Source: an uncultured Bacteroidota bacterium
Lineage (GTDB): Bacteria; Bacteroidota; Bacteroidia; Chitinophagales; Chitinophagaceae
DNA length: 49,430 nt
Direction: 5' to 3'
Assembly (NCBI GenBank): GCA_903835005.1
Contig: CAILLK010000105.1
Span: 1-49,430 of the forward strand
In this document: positions 1 to 8,040 of the stretch, piece by piece
Layout of the letters: each line of letters opens with the position of its first letter
Position numbering within the stretch: position 1 is the first letter of the stretch
Program-made: the position numbers and the translations under genes
Notes under the pieces: generated by a model
Seen by the model: only the letters and a program-made list of their open reading frames with translations
Databases searched by the model: none
What the model was told of the DNA's origin: nothing

Positions 1-123
1 AAGCGCATCTACAATGCTCTTGGATATAAACCTATACCATTTACCAGGAAAAAATTTGTAGTCCCCCCTGCCGAAATCCGAAAGACACAACTACCTGATA
101 ATGACATTGGATTATCTGGGTAG
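1..123 (+). CDS. C-terminal end of an unidentified protein (partial)
   Basis: The first reading frame is open from base 1 to a TAG stop at 121-123, giving 40 residues that end in DNDIGLSG. The piece is basic at the start (KRIYNALGYK, then TRKK) and has no stop in 120 bases. The next gene begins six bases later, which suggests one transcription unit. I cannot assign a family from this fragment. Confidence 0.55.
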   Translation, partial: KRIYNALGYKPIPFTRKKFVVPPAEIRKTQLPDNDIGLSG

Positions 124-129
124 TACGCA

Positions 130-900
130 ATGTGGGTTAAATTATTCAGAAAAATGGTTAATAAATACAATGCGATTCAATACCTGTTAATGGTTGCCTG
201 GTTTGGCCTGGCTTCTGTATCCTGCTTCGGCCAGGCCAGAATAGTTGCGTACAAAGGCCATCATTATGTGGTATACGCTGCTGATTATTCAAAGGATAAG
301 ATACAATTATTCTGGAAAAACGGGCAGAATGAAAAACTGAGGAGCCTGGGTAATCTGAAGCAGAATGTGAATGCAATGGGGCAAGAGTTGCTTATGGCCA
401 CTAATGCAGGAATGTATACACCCGATAATGTACCCTGCGGTTTGTATATAGAAAATGGCAGACAGGTAAAATCTATTACCCTTGCTACTAAAGGAAATGG
501 CAATTTCTTTATGCAACCCAATGGTGTGTTTCTGCTCACAAAATCGGAAGCTAAGGTTGTTTCCTCTCAGGAATTCAGCGCCTGGAACAGCAAAGCAATT
601 TACGCCACTCAATCAGGACCAATGCTGGTGCATAAGGGAATTGTGAACAGTAATTTCTCGGATGGGTCGTCGAATATTAATATCAGAAGCGGGGTTGGGG
701 TTAACGGGCAGGGGAGGGTGGTGTTTGCAATATCGCAGGAACTGGTGAATTTTTATGATTTTGCCTGCCTTTTCAAAGATGATTTGAACTGCGAAAATGC
801 ACTCTTTCTGGATGGTGCAATATCCAGAATGTACCTGCCACAGCTTCACATTAATGATACGGGGGGTAATTTCGGGGCAATGATAGGCGTATTAAAATAG
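130..900 (+). CDS. Secreted phosphodiester glycosidase-like protein (DUF2233/NAGPA fold)
   Basis: A 256-residue protein with an N-terminal hydrophobic segment at about 18-35 ending in CFGQA, so it is probably exported; a second ATG nine codons in is an alternative start. The body carries the marks of the DUF2233/phosphodiester glycosidase family related to mammalian uncovering enzyme: NAGMY near 92, QSGPML near 161, RSGVGV near 186 and a late ALFLDGAISRMY. The family removes sugars linked through phosphodiesters, but the substrate here is unknown. It follows the preceding gene by six bases and converges on the O-methyltransferase with a 16-base gap. The family call is fairly firm; the enzymatic role is inferred. 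Confidence 0.8.
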   Translation: MWVKLFRKMVNKYNAIQYLLMVAWFGLASVSCFGQARIVAYKGHHYVVYAADYSKDKIQLFWKNGQNEKLRSLGNLKQNVNAMGQELLMATNAGMYTPDNVPCGLYIENGRQVKSITLATKGNGNFFMQPNGVFLLTKSEAKVVSSQEFSAWNSKAIYATQSGPMLVHKGIVNSNFSDGSSNINIRSGVGVNGQGRVVFAISQELVNFYDFACLFKDDLNCENALFLDGAISRMYLPQLHINDTGGNFGAMIGVLK

Positions 901-916
901 AAAATCAGAGGCTTAA

Positions 917-1570
917 CTAGCACACTAATTTCCTCACTATCATCAGCCCGTCTCTTACCGGCAGCAGCAAGTGCTCCACTCGTTTATCAGTCTTTACTTT
1001 TTGATTATATCCCATTATAGCTCGGGCATTCTTGCTCTGCTGGCCTTCGGGTAAAACCACCTCCCCATCATAAAGCACATTATCGGCTATAATAAACCCT
1101 CCAGGCCTTACTTTATCGAAAACAAGGTCGAAGTACAATTCGTAATTCAGTTTGTCGGCATCTATGAATACTAAGTCAAAGGATTCATTAAGCTCCGGGA
1201 TTATGGCCGAAGCAATGCCTGTGTGCTGCACAATTTTAGCACGTAATCCAGCAGCTTCGATATAACCAGCGGCAATGTCATGGAGTTCTTCATCAATTTC
1301 AATGGTGTGCAATTTACCGTCTTGCTGCAGGCCCTGAGCCAGGCATATAGCCGAATAGCCGGTGAAAGTGCCTATCTCCAGAACCCTGTCGGGCCTGATC
1401 ATATGGCTGAGCATTGATAGTACCGCTCCCTGCAGATGCCCGGATAGCATAATGGCATCACCTCTTTTCAGGTTGGTTTCGCGGTTAAGGGCAGCCAGTA
1501 CCTGCGACTCGGCAGTGGTGAATTGCTCGGCATATTCTTCAATTGGTCTGGCTAAAAGGGATGTGGTCAT
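917..1570 (-). CDS. Class I SAM-dependent O-methyltransferase (caffeoyl-CoA OMT-like)
   Basis: A 217-residue protein of the usual size for bacterial members of the Methyltransf_3 family. The SAM-binding motif I is VLEIGTFTGYSA at about 63-74. The metal/cofactor motif FIDADK lies near 135-140 and ADNVLYDGEV near 160-169, both typical of cation-dependent catechol/caffeoyl-CoA O-methyltransferases. Many bacterial homologues methylate small catechols, so the true acceptor cannot be named. It is transcribed toward the phosphodiester glycosidase gene, and a run of 7-bp degenerate repeats separates its start from the LOG-family gene. Confidence 0.88.
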   Translation of the reverse strand: MTTSLLARPIEEYAEQFTTAESQVLAALNRETNLKRGDAIMLSGHLQGAVLSMLSHMIRPDRVLEIGTFTGYSAICLAQGLQQDGKLHTIEIDEELHDIAAGYIEAAGLRAKIVQHTGIASAIIPELNESFDLVFIDADKLNYELYFDLVFDKVRPGGFIIADNVLYDGEVVLPEGQQSKNARAIMGYNQKVKTDKRVEHLLLPVRDGLMIVRKLVC

Positions 1571-1574
1571 TTAT

Positions 1575-1623
1575 TTATTGGAATTAGAAATTGGGAATTG
1601 GGAGTTTGGATTTAAAAATTTGG
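1575..1623. repeat. Degenerate 7-bp-period repeat, about seven units
   Basis: The bases divide into successive heptamers such as AATTAGA, AATTGGG, AATTGGG, AGTTTGG, ATTTAAA and AATTTGG. The array runs into the last codons of the neighbouring LOG-family gene, whose stop is at 1612-1614. The same 7-bp rhythm and similar units occur at 38768-38844 and, with fewer copies, at 14171-14198. Confidence 0.6.
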
Positions 1624-2310
1624 TTGTAACTTATTGTGCGAATAGAACTCGCGGATATAGTCCACTACTTCTTCAGCAGTATCAAAAACCTTTATCATCT
1701 CCAGGTCGCCGGGGCTGATGTTGTTTTCGCCATCCTGCATGGTTTCGCGCATCCAGTTAAAGAGGCCATTCCAGTAGGTTTTGCCCATGCATATCATAGG
1801 TGTTTGCGTAAACTTGCGGGTTTGTATCAAGGTAGCTACCTCAAAAAACTCATCCATGGTACCCCAGCCACCCGGCATCATTATAAAGCCCTGTGAGTAT
1901 TTGGTGAACATTACTTTGCGAACGAAAAAGTAATCGAAATTCATAGAAGTATCGCGGTTGATATAGCGGTTGCTTGATTGCTCAAATGGCAAAGCTATAT
2001 TGAGGCCCACACTGCGCCCGGAGGCCATACTTGCCCCTTTATTAGCTGCTTCCATAATTCCGGGCCCTCCGCCGGTGATGATACCAAAACCCTCTTCGGC
2101 CAGGCGTTTGGCAATATCCATAGCCAGCTCGTAATACTTATGTCCGGGCTGAGTGCGAGCCGAGCCGAAGATGGAAATACAGGGTCCGATCTTTGCCAGG
2201 GTCTCAAATCCCTGAACAAATTCGGCCATAATTTTGAATATCTGCCAGCTGGAGTGTGCCTTGGTTTCGGTCCAGTCGCGGAGCTTAATGTTGGTAAGTG
2301 AATTATTCAT
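1612..2310 (-). CDS. LOG-family Rossmann-fold protein (TIGR00730)
   Basis: A 232-residue protein with both LOG signatures: GGGPGIMEA at 80-88 and PGGWGTMDE at 146-154. The family includes cytokinin riboside 5-monophosphate phosphoribohydrolases, which release a base from a nucleoside monophosphate. Bacterial members probably act in nucleotide salvage, and the substrate here is not known. The ATG at 2310 fits the family; the N-terminal extension of about 40 residues before the Rossmann core is seen in longer members. The C-terminal codons lie in the heptamer repeat, so the tail may vary. A TAnnTTTG box sits about 150 bases upstream. Confidence 0.88.
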   Translation of the reverse strand: MNNSLTNIKLRDWTETKAHSSWQIFKIMAEFVQGFETLAKIGPCISIFGSARTQPGHKYYELAMDIAKRLAEEGFGIITGGGPGIMEAANKGASMASGRSVGLNIALPFEQSSNRYINRDTSMNFDYFFVRKVMFTKYSQGFIMMPGGWGTMDEFFEVATLIQTRKFTQTPMICMGKTYWNGLFNWMRETMQDGENNISPGDLEMIKVFDTAEEVVDYIREFYSHNKLQPNF

Positions 2311-2395
2311 TTTTAAAAACGGATCATTAATTTAAGGTATCAGGTAAAAGGATTAATTATTTGGCAGGTATTTCGGATTTAGCCTGTTGAGGATA

Positions 2396-2444
2396 AATCC
2401 CGGGAAATATTCTTTCCATTAATATTCAAATCTGTTCCGGGATT
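2396..2444. terminator. Inverted repeat after the glycosyltransferase gene
   Basis: AATCCCGGGAA at 2396-2406 pairs with TTCCGGGATT at 2435-2444, leaving one bulged base and a 28-base loop. It lies downstream of the glycosyltransferase stop on the - strand and could end that transcript, although no long T-run follows. It would also fall within the leader of the LOG-family gene if the box at 2462-2469 is used. Confidence 0.3.
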
Positions 2445-2461
2445 ATTCATCTTAAGTGGTG

Positions 2462-2469
2462 CAAATATA
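2462..2469 (-). promoter_or_regulatory. -7 box TATATTTG upstream of the LOG-family gene
   Basis: Exact match to the Bacteroidota TAnnTTTG -7 element, read on the - strand. It implies a leader of roughly 145 bases. I see no TTG at the usual -33 spacing. Confidence 0.35.
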
Positions 2470-2542
2470 GCGCATGAATAGGCCGGGAAGTAATTTGGCT
2501 AACCCATTTCAAAGTAAAAAATCGTAATTATTAAGCATTTTA

Positions 2543-3481
2543 TTAATCAAAATTGATACGCTCTCTTTCAATTACCAGTGGCCTTTTACGTATCTGGGTA
2601 TGTATAGCGCCAATATATTCACCTAAAATGCCAATAAAAAACAACTGAACTGAAGAGAAGAAAAACACTCCGATTACCATAGGCGCTATCCCTACGGAAA
2701 AATCATACCAGAAAACAAGCTTGTAAATAAAATAGCCTATAGCTACCAGCAGGCTTATCATAGCCGAAAAGAACCCTGCGAAAACTGTTAAACGAAGCGG
2801 CAATTTGGAATGATTGGTTAAACCAAGGATTGCTACATCATAAAGTTTGAAGAAATTAGAGCTGGTTTTACCTGCAGTTCGTCTGGGCTGGACATAAGGA
2901 ATTTCGAACCGTCTGAACCCTAATTCTGAAACAAGGCCACGCAGGTATGGGTATTGATCATCGAGCTGTCGGATTATAGAAATGAATTTCTGGTCGTATA
3001 AGCCAAATCCGGTAAAGTTTTTAATTGTAGGTTCGCCATCCGAAGCGCTGGAAAGAAATTTATAGAACAATTTTCTGGCAGCAAACATAATTGGGTTTTC
3101 TTTGCTCCCCTGCTTAATACCAATAACAATTTTATAGCCTTCCTCCCATTTTTCAAGAAAACGGGGAATAAGTTCCGGGGGATCCTGAAAATCGGATGCA
3201 AGAACAATTACTGCATCGCCATAACATTGTATAATTCCGTAAAACGGCGACCTGATCCATCCAAAGTTGCGTTCATTAAAGATTATTTTAACGGTTTTGT
3301 TGTCTTTGGCTATAGCCCTGAGGATTTCTGGTGTTTTGTCTGTTGAGCAGTTATCAATCAGTACATGCTCGTAAGTGTATTGAGGGAGTTTTTCAAACAG
3401 CCCTCCTATTGTCTGCACCATAGCAGCAACATTGTCTTCCTCATTGTAGCAGGGTGTAATAACCGATATGTGTTTTTTCAT
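2543..3481 (-). CDS. Family 2 glycosyltransferase, polyprenol-phosphate sugar transferase type (membrane)
   Basis: A 312-residue protein with a GT2 domain: VITPCYNEEDN at 8-18 and SDFQDPPE near 96-103, where the acidic residues bind metal and nucleotide-sugar. Two C-terminal membrane helices lie near 230-255 and 265-290. This layout matches DPM1/GtrB/ArnC-type enzymes that move a sugar from a nucleotide donor to polyprenyl phosphate at the inner membrane. It is divergent from the sugar cluster that starts at 3627, with 145 bp between them, so a shared role in lipid-linked or surface glycan assembly is plausible but not shown. The sugar is unknown. Confidence 0.88.
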   Translation of the reverse strand: MKKHISVITPCYNEEDNVAAMVQTIGGLFEKLPQYTYEHVLIDNCSTDKTPEILRAIAKDNKTVKIIFNERNFGWIRSPFYGIIQCYGDAVIVLASDFQDPPELIPRFLEKWEEGYKIVIGIKQGSKENPIMFAARKLFYKFLSSASDGEPTIKNFTGFGLYDQKFISIIRQLDDQYPYLRGLVSELGFRRFEIPYVQPRRTAGKTSSNFFKLYDVAILGLTNHSKLPLRLTVFAGFFSAMISLLVAIGYFIYKLVFWYDFSVGIAPMVIGVFFFSSVQLFFIGILGEYIGAIHTQIRKRPLVIERERINFD

Positions 3482-3535
3482 AAGTGGCTGAAACTATAAT
3501 TGGTTTTACTGCCGTTAGAATTGCCCCGAAAATAG

Positions 3536-3543
3536 TATTTTTG
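3536..3543 (+). promoter_or_regulatory. -7 box TATTTTTG before the sugar cluster
   Basis: Exact TAnnTTTG match in the divergent intergenic region, 83 bases before the TTG start of the epimerase gene. No TTG lies at the expected -33 distance. Confidence 0.35.
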
Positions 3544-3626
3544 GTCGTCAAACACAAATTGCATGTACTCGCACTGGTTCTGACAAAACACTATAAGATG
3601 TTTAATCCGGATAAAATTTATTTTCA

Positions 3627-4670
3627 TTGAACCAGATTATAAAAGAAGATATTGGTCTGATAGTCCAAAAGTTTAGGTATTGGGACAGGTTTATTGATAA
3701 AACTATACTTATTTCTGGAGCCAATGGGTTCCTGCCCGCATATTTGGTTGAAACATTTTTGGCTTTGGACAGATCCTATAATGTAAAAGTTATTGCCCTG
3801 GTAAGAAACCGGGAAAAAGCTGAAAAAAGATTTGGTCATCTACTGGCTAATCCTGCACTCAGGATATTAGTTCAGGATGTAAGTGAGCCCATAAACATCG
3901 AGGAGAAAATTGATTTTATCATACATGCTGCCAGCCAGGCCAGTCCGAAATTTTTCGGAACAGACCCTGTGGGCACTTTAAGTGCAAATGTGCTGGGCAC
4001 GATTAACCTGATAAACCTGGCCCGTAAAAATGATGTGGTATCTTTTTTATATTTCAGTTCGGGAGAGGTATATGGAGAAGTTAAGGAGGAGGATATACCC
4101 ATAAAAGAAAATACTTTTGGCTATCTGGATTGTACAAATGTCAGGGCTTGTTATGGTGAGAGTAAGCGAATGGGTGAGAATATTTGTGCGAGCTACTACG
4201 CCCAATATGGGGTTAATGCAAAAATTGTCAGGCCGGCGCATACTTATGGTCCCGGTATGGCTTTAGACGACGGCAGGGTTTTCGCTGATTTTGTTTCTAA
4301 CATTGTGAACAGGCAAAACATAGTACTGAAGAGTGATGGTAGCGCAGTCCGCCCCTTTTGTTACCTCGCAGATGCCACTCTGGGCTATCTGACCGTATTG
4401 ATAAAAGGCGAAAACGGACAGGCATATAATGTAGGCAACCCTTTTCAGGAGTACAGTATGCTCGATCTGGCGAATACACTTGTTGCTTTATATCCGGAGT
4501 TTAATTTAAAGGTAGTTATGGAAAATCCTGTTGGAGATAAAAGCTACCTTAAAAGCCCCGTTAAGCGAATTTCTCTGAGCATCGAAAAGATCGCCAAACT
4601 CAGTTGGTTGCCGGAAGTTACCGTCAGAGAGGGGTTCAAAAGAACAATTAATAGTTTTTTGGAGAAATAA
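3627..4670 (+). CDS. Extended SDR: NAD-dependent sugar epimerase/dehydratase-like
   Basis: A 347-residue extended SDR. The NAD-binding motif GANGFLPAYL is at 31-40, a catalytic-type SSGEVYG near 144-150, and the YxxxK pair at Y176/K180. Members act on nucleotide-linked sugars (4,6-dehydratases, 4-epimerases, UDP-glucuronate decarboxylases). The glycine motif ends in Pro rather than the usual Gly, a variant that also occurs in the family. The start is TTG: there is no in-frame ATG before about residue 182, and the region before the Rossmann motif fits homologues in length. It is the first gene of the + strand cluster and sits 33 bases before the ThDP enzyme. The substrate is unknown. Confidence 0.85.
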   Translation: MNQIIKEDIGLIVQKFRYWDRFIDKTILISGANGFLPAYLVETFLALDRSYNVKVIALVRNREKAEKRFGHLLANPALRILVQDVSEPINIEEKIDFIIHAASQASPKFFGTDPVGTLSANVLGTINLINLARKNDVVSFLYFSSGEVYGEVKEEDIPIKENTFGYLDCTNVRACYGESKRMGENICASYYAQYGVNAKIVRPAHTYGPGMALDDGRVFADFVSNIVNRQNIVLKSDGSAVRPFCYLADATLGYLTVLIKGENGQAYNVGNPFQEYSMLDLANTLVALYPEFNLKVVMENPVGDKSYLKSPVKRISLSIEKIAKLSWLPEVTVREGFKRTINSFLEK

Positions 4671-4703
4671 CATTTTAATATTTCAACACCAGCACAGGAT
4701 TTT

Positions 4704-6503
4704 ATGATTAAGGTAACTGATTATATTGCAAAAAGATTGAAGGATTTTGGTGTAACCCATGTTTTTATGGTGACAGGAGGGGGGGCAATGCATCTTAACG
4801 ATTCCCTCGGAAGAGATCTGATTTATATAAATAACCACCATGAACAAGCCTGTGCAATTGCCGCTGAAGGGTATGCCCGCACCGCAAATAAACTTGCAGT
4901 TGTTAATGTTACTACGGGCCCTGGTGGCTTAAATGCTTTGAATGGTGTTTTGGGACAGTGGACGGACTCTGTGCCTGTACTGTATATTTCCGGACAGGTA
5001 AAGTACGAAACAACGATAAGTTCCTGCCCCGAAGTCAAAGGGCTGAGACAACTTGGTGATCAGGAGGTAGATATTGTCAGAATTGTTAGTCCGATTACCA
5101 AATTCGCTGTTATGATAACTGAGGCCAATGATATCAGGTATTATCTCGAAAAAGCAGTTTATGAAGCTACTACCGGCAGATTTGGCCCGGTATGGCTCGA
5201 TGTACCCATGAATATTCAGGGTGCCTTAGTCGATGAAGAAAACCTCAGGCCATTTATTCCACCTGCGCCCGGAATTAACCCTGATATTTCATTGACAATC
5301 CGATTAATAGCTGAAAAAATAAAACAGGCTAAGCGTCCGGTTATTCTTGCCGGCCATGGGATACGAATTTCAGGGGCTCTAAAGGAATTTGAAACTTTGT
5401 TGGCTTCCTGCAACATCCCGGTTGTTACTACATTCAACGGCATGGATATTATTACGGATGACAATAAAAATTTTGTCGGTCGATTTGGTACTTTGGGCAG
5501 CAGGGCCGGGAATTTTTGTGTCCAAAATGCCGATGTGTTGATTACAATTGGCACCAGAAACAATATCAGGCAGGTTAGTTATAATTGGGAATTCTTTGCG
5601 CGTGAGGCCTATAAAATAATTGTAGATATTGACGAGGCGGAACTGAAGAAACCAACTGTAAAGCCAGATTTGCCTGTATGCATGGATGCGAAGTTGTTTA
5701 TTAACCAGTTGACACATGAAATTGGCAACTCTCTGGCCGTTGAACATAAAAACTGGCTGGAATGGAATAAGAGATGCAAAGCAAAATACCCGAGTGTATT
5801 GCCTGAGTATTATGATGCCAAAAGTGGTGTTCATCCATATGTTTTCATGGAAATGCTGGGAAATATAATTCCTGCAGACAGTATATGTGTTTCAGGGGAT
5901 GGGACTGCATGTGTGGCCCCTTTCCAATCTATGCCTGTCAGGAAACCGTTTCGTATTTTCTGGAATAGTGGCTGCGCATCTATGGGTTATGACTTGCCCG
6001 CCTCAATTGGTGCTTGTGTGGCCAGTGGGTTTAAAAATGTAATTTGTATAGCTGGTGATGGCAGCCTGCAGATGAACATACAGGAATTGCAAACAGTAAT
6101 ACACCATAAGATGCCATTGAAATTGATTTATCTGAATAACAATGGATATATATCAATACAACAGACTCAAGATGGTTTTTTTGGCGGGCACAGGGTAGGC
6201 AGTGACCCCGGTTCAGGTGTTAGTTTCCCTGACATCATAAAACTGGGGGAGGCATATGGTTTTAAAACTTGCAGGATTGTAAGTCATGACGGAATGGAAG
6301 AAAAAATATCTGATTTTCTGAAAACCGATGGTCCGGTTATTTGCGAAGTGATGTTGACCGCCGACTATAAATTTTTGCCTAAAGTATCCTCAAAAAGATT
6401 GGACGATGGCAGGATGATTTCTGCTCCCCTCGAAGATCTGGCGCCGTTTCTTGAAAGGGAGGAATTCCGATCAAATTTGTTTATTAAAGAATACATTGGT
6501 TGA
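4704..6503 (+). CDS. Thiamine diphosphate-dependent enzyme, acetolactate-synthase-like
   Basis: A 599-residue three-domain ThDP enzyme. The activating glutamate is E47 in NNHHEQA, followed by AAEGYAR. The cofactor motif runs from GDG at 451-453 to NNN at 478-480. It is built like IlvB, but no ilvN, ilvC or ilvD lies nearby, and the neighbours are sugar-type enzymes. This recalls YerE, which transfers an acetaldehyde unit from pyruvate to a keto-sugar to make branched-chain sugars, and also IolD, which opens a cyclic diketone in inositol breakdown. I cannot tell whether this one joins or cleaves C-C bonds; a decarboxylase is also possible. The fold is secure, the reaction open. Confidence 0.88.
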   Translation: MIKVTDYIAKRLKDFGVTHVFMVTGGGAMHLNDSLGRDLIYINNHHEQACAIAAEGYARTANKLAVVNVTTGPGGLNALNGVLGQWTDSVPVLYISGQVKYETTISSCPEVKGLRQLGDQEVDIVRIVSPITKFAVMITEANDIRYYLEKAVYEATTGRFGPVWLDVPMNIQGALVDEENLRPFIPPAPGINPDISLTIRLIAEKIKQAKRPVILAGHGIRISGALKEFETLLASCNIPVVTTFNGMDIITDDNKNFVGRFGTLGSRAGNFCVQNADVLITIGTRNNIRQVSYNWEFFAREAYKIIVDIDEAELKKPTVKPDLPVCMDAKLFINQLTHEIGNSLAVEHKNWLEWNKRCKAKYPSVLPEYYDAKSGVHPYVFMEMLGNIIPADSICVSGDGTACVAPFQSMPVRKPFRIFWNSGCASMGYDLPASIGACVASGFKNVICIAGDGSLQMNIQELQTVIHHKMPLKLIYLNNNGYISIQQTQDGFFGGHRVGSDPGSGVSFPDIIKLGEAYGFKTCRIVSHDGMEEKISDFLKTDGPVICEVMLTADYKFLPKVSSKRLDDGRMISAPLEDLAPFLEREEFRSNLFIKEYIG

Positions 6504-6513
6504 CATTTTTTTG

Positions 6514-6521
6514 TAAGTTTG
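6514..6521 (+). promoter_or_regulatory. -7 box TAAGTTTG before the aldolase gene
   Basis: Exact TAnnTTTG match 36 bases before the aldolase ATG. A TTG at 6496-6498 is 15 bases upstream, slightly closer than the usual -33 spacing. It may be an internal promoter that separates aldolase, SDR and cyclase from the genes before them. Confidence 0.4.
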
Positions 6522-6557
6522 CATAGCTTTTTCATTTAAATATTAAAATAAAAAATA

Positions 6558-7382
6558 ATGAACTCCCTGGAAAGAAAGATGGTTGACCAATTGAAAGATT
6601 TGAAAGAAAATCATTATGCAATTGGGATTAAAGCGGAATTTGAAGCAGAAGGAACCCGGCTGGAGGAAGCATTACGCCTTAAAGAAGTAGTTACTAAAGC
6701 AGGTCTCGATTTAACTATAAAAATAGGAGGTTGTGAAGCGCTGAAGGATATGTATGATTCCCGTTCTATAGGCGTTACAAGGATTGTGGGTCCTATGATA
6801 GAAACACCTTATGCTTTAAAGAAGTTTCTTGCCTGTGCTAATCTTGCTTTCCCTGAAGATGAGCGGAAAGGGGTGGATTTTCTGATAAATGTTGAAACCA
6901 TATCAACGGTCCGGAATTTCGACGATATGCTCCAACTTCCGAACATAAGTGAGTTGAAAGGCGTTGTGGTAGGACGTGTGGACCTTACAGGCTCTATGGG
7001 GCTAACACGGAACGAAATTAATACAGATCAGATCAGGAACATATGTGATGAAGTGCTCGGTAAAGCAAAGAAATTCAATGGTGATATGGAATGTGTAATT
7101 GGCGGTGGTGTTTCTGCAGATTCTTTACCTTTTTTCAACAATATGATACCTGGTGTTCTTGATAAATTTGAAACCCGTAAAGTATTATTCAACGCCCGTA
7201 TGGCAACTCTGGCAAATGGCGGCGATAAAGGAATACTGAAAGCGGTGGGCTTTGAGTTGATGTGGTTGAAAAATAAAAGAAATTTTTACGGTCTTATTTA
7301 TAAAGAAGATGAGAACCGAATTGAAATGTTGCAGAACCGCTGGGATAAATTAATAGCACAGGCGGGGGGGCATTATGAGTAG
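6558..7382 (+). CDS. HpcH/HpaI-family aldolase (class II, 2-oxoacid aldolase/citrate lyase beta-like)
   Basis: A 274-residue TIM-barrel aldolase of the usual family size. The metal ligands are visible: E113 in INVETI and D142 in GRVDLTGSMG, and GPMIETPYA lies near 78-86. Family members form or cleave C-C bonds next to a pyruvate-type enolate. The end overlaps the next gene by 8 bases (ATG at 7375), so the two are probably translated together. Placed with a ThDP enzyme and a sugar-phosphate cyclase, it may build the carbon chain that the cyclase closes, but this is inference. It has no N-terminal signal and should be cytoplasmic. Confidence 0.85.
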   Translation: MNSLERKMVDQLKDLKENHYAIGIKAEFEAEGTRLEEALRLKEVVTKAGLDLTIKIGGCEALKDMYDSRSIGVTRIVGPMIETPYALKKFLACANLAFPEDERKGVDFLINVETISTVRNFDDMLQLPNISELKGVVVGRVDLTGSMGLTRNEINTDQIRNICDEVLGKAKKFNGDMECVIGGGVSADSLPFFNNMIPGVLDKFETRKVLFNARMATLANGGDKGILKAVGFELMWLKNKRNFYGLIYKEDENRIEMLQNRWDKLIAQAGGHYE

Positions 7383-8040
7383 AACAGCATTAATTACCGG
7401 AGCTGGCAGAGGTATCGGGAAAGCGTGCTCGCAGAAATTTGCAGATTACGGATATTCTGTGATCATTCCCTCGCGCAATGAGATGGATCTTAATTCAAGA
7501 GAGAGCATAATAAATTATATTTCTTCACTAGATTGTGATATTGATGTACTGGTAAATAATGCTGGAATAAATCCTTTGGCCAATATTGGTTCAATTGATT
7601 TCGATTCAGCCGGAGAATTGATGAATGTTAACTTCTGGGCACCCGTGTTTCTTACCGAATTATTGGCTCCGCGAATGAAAAATCGGGGTTACGGCAGAAT
7701 TGTTAATATCAGTTCTATATGGAGTGGCGTTACTAAAGCAGGACGATCTATGTATGCATCTTCAAAAGCTGCCATCAACGCTTTTACACGTAATGCTGCT
7801 GTTGAATTTGGCCCTTATAATGTTTTGGTAAATGCTGTGGCGCCGGGCTATATAAATACAGAGCTGACGAAACAAAACAATACCCCCGAACAGATTGAAA
7901 ATATAAAAAAGAACCTGCCGGTAAACAGGCTTGCAGAACCAGAAGAAATAGCTGAGCTGATCTTTTTTCTTGCATCAGAGAAAAACACTTTTGTAACCGG
8001 TCAAACAATTTTTGCTGACGGGGGGTATAGCTTATTATGA
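7375..8040 (+). CDS. Short-chain dehydrogenase/reductase (FabG-like)
   Basis: A 221-residue classical SDR. The cofactor motif TGAGRGIG is at 8-15, NNAG at 60-63, the catalytic Ser near 112-113, and YASSK with Y126 and K130. It is about 25 residues shorter than typical FabG-like enzymes; the gap lies between the first strand and NNAG, where the cofactor 2-phosphate/ribose region normally sits. The C-terminal half with PGYINTEL and GQTIFADGGY is complete. It overlaps the aldolase by 8 bases and the cyclase by 4 (ATGA), so the three should be co-expressed. It probably oxidises or reduces a cluster intermediate. Confidence 0.88.
   Translation: MSRTALITGAGRGIGKACSQKFADYGYSVIIPSRNEMDLNSRESIINYISSLDCDIDVLVNNAGINPLANIGSIDFDSAGELMNVNFWAPVFLTELLAPRMKNRGYGRIVNISSIWSGVTKAGRSMYASSKAAINAFTRNAAVEFGPYNVLVNAVAPGYINTELTKQNNTPEQIENIKKNLPVNRLAEPEEIAELIFFLASEKNTFVTGQTIFADGGYSLL

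Noticed and set aside
4704..6503. Assignment of the ThDP enzyme as IlvB (acetolactate synthase) or IolD
   Set aside because: There is no ilvN, ilvC or ilvD nearby, no other inositol catabolic gene is present, and the N-terminus does not match IolD as I remember it. The general family was kept.
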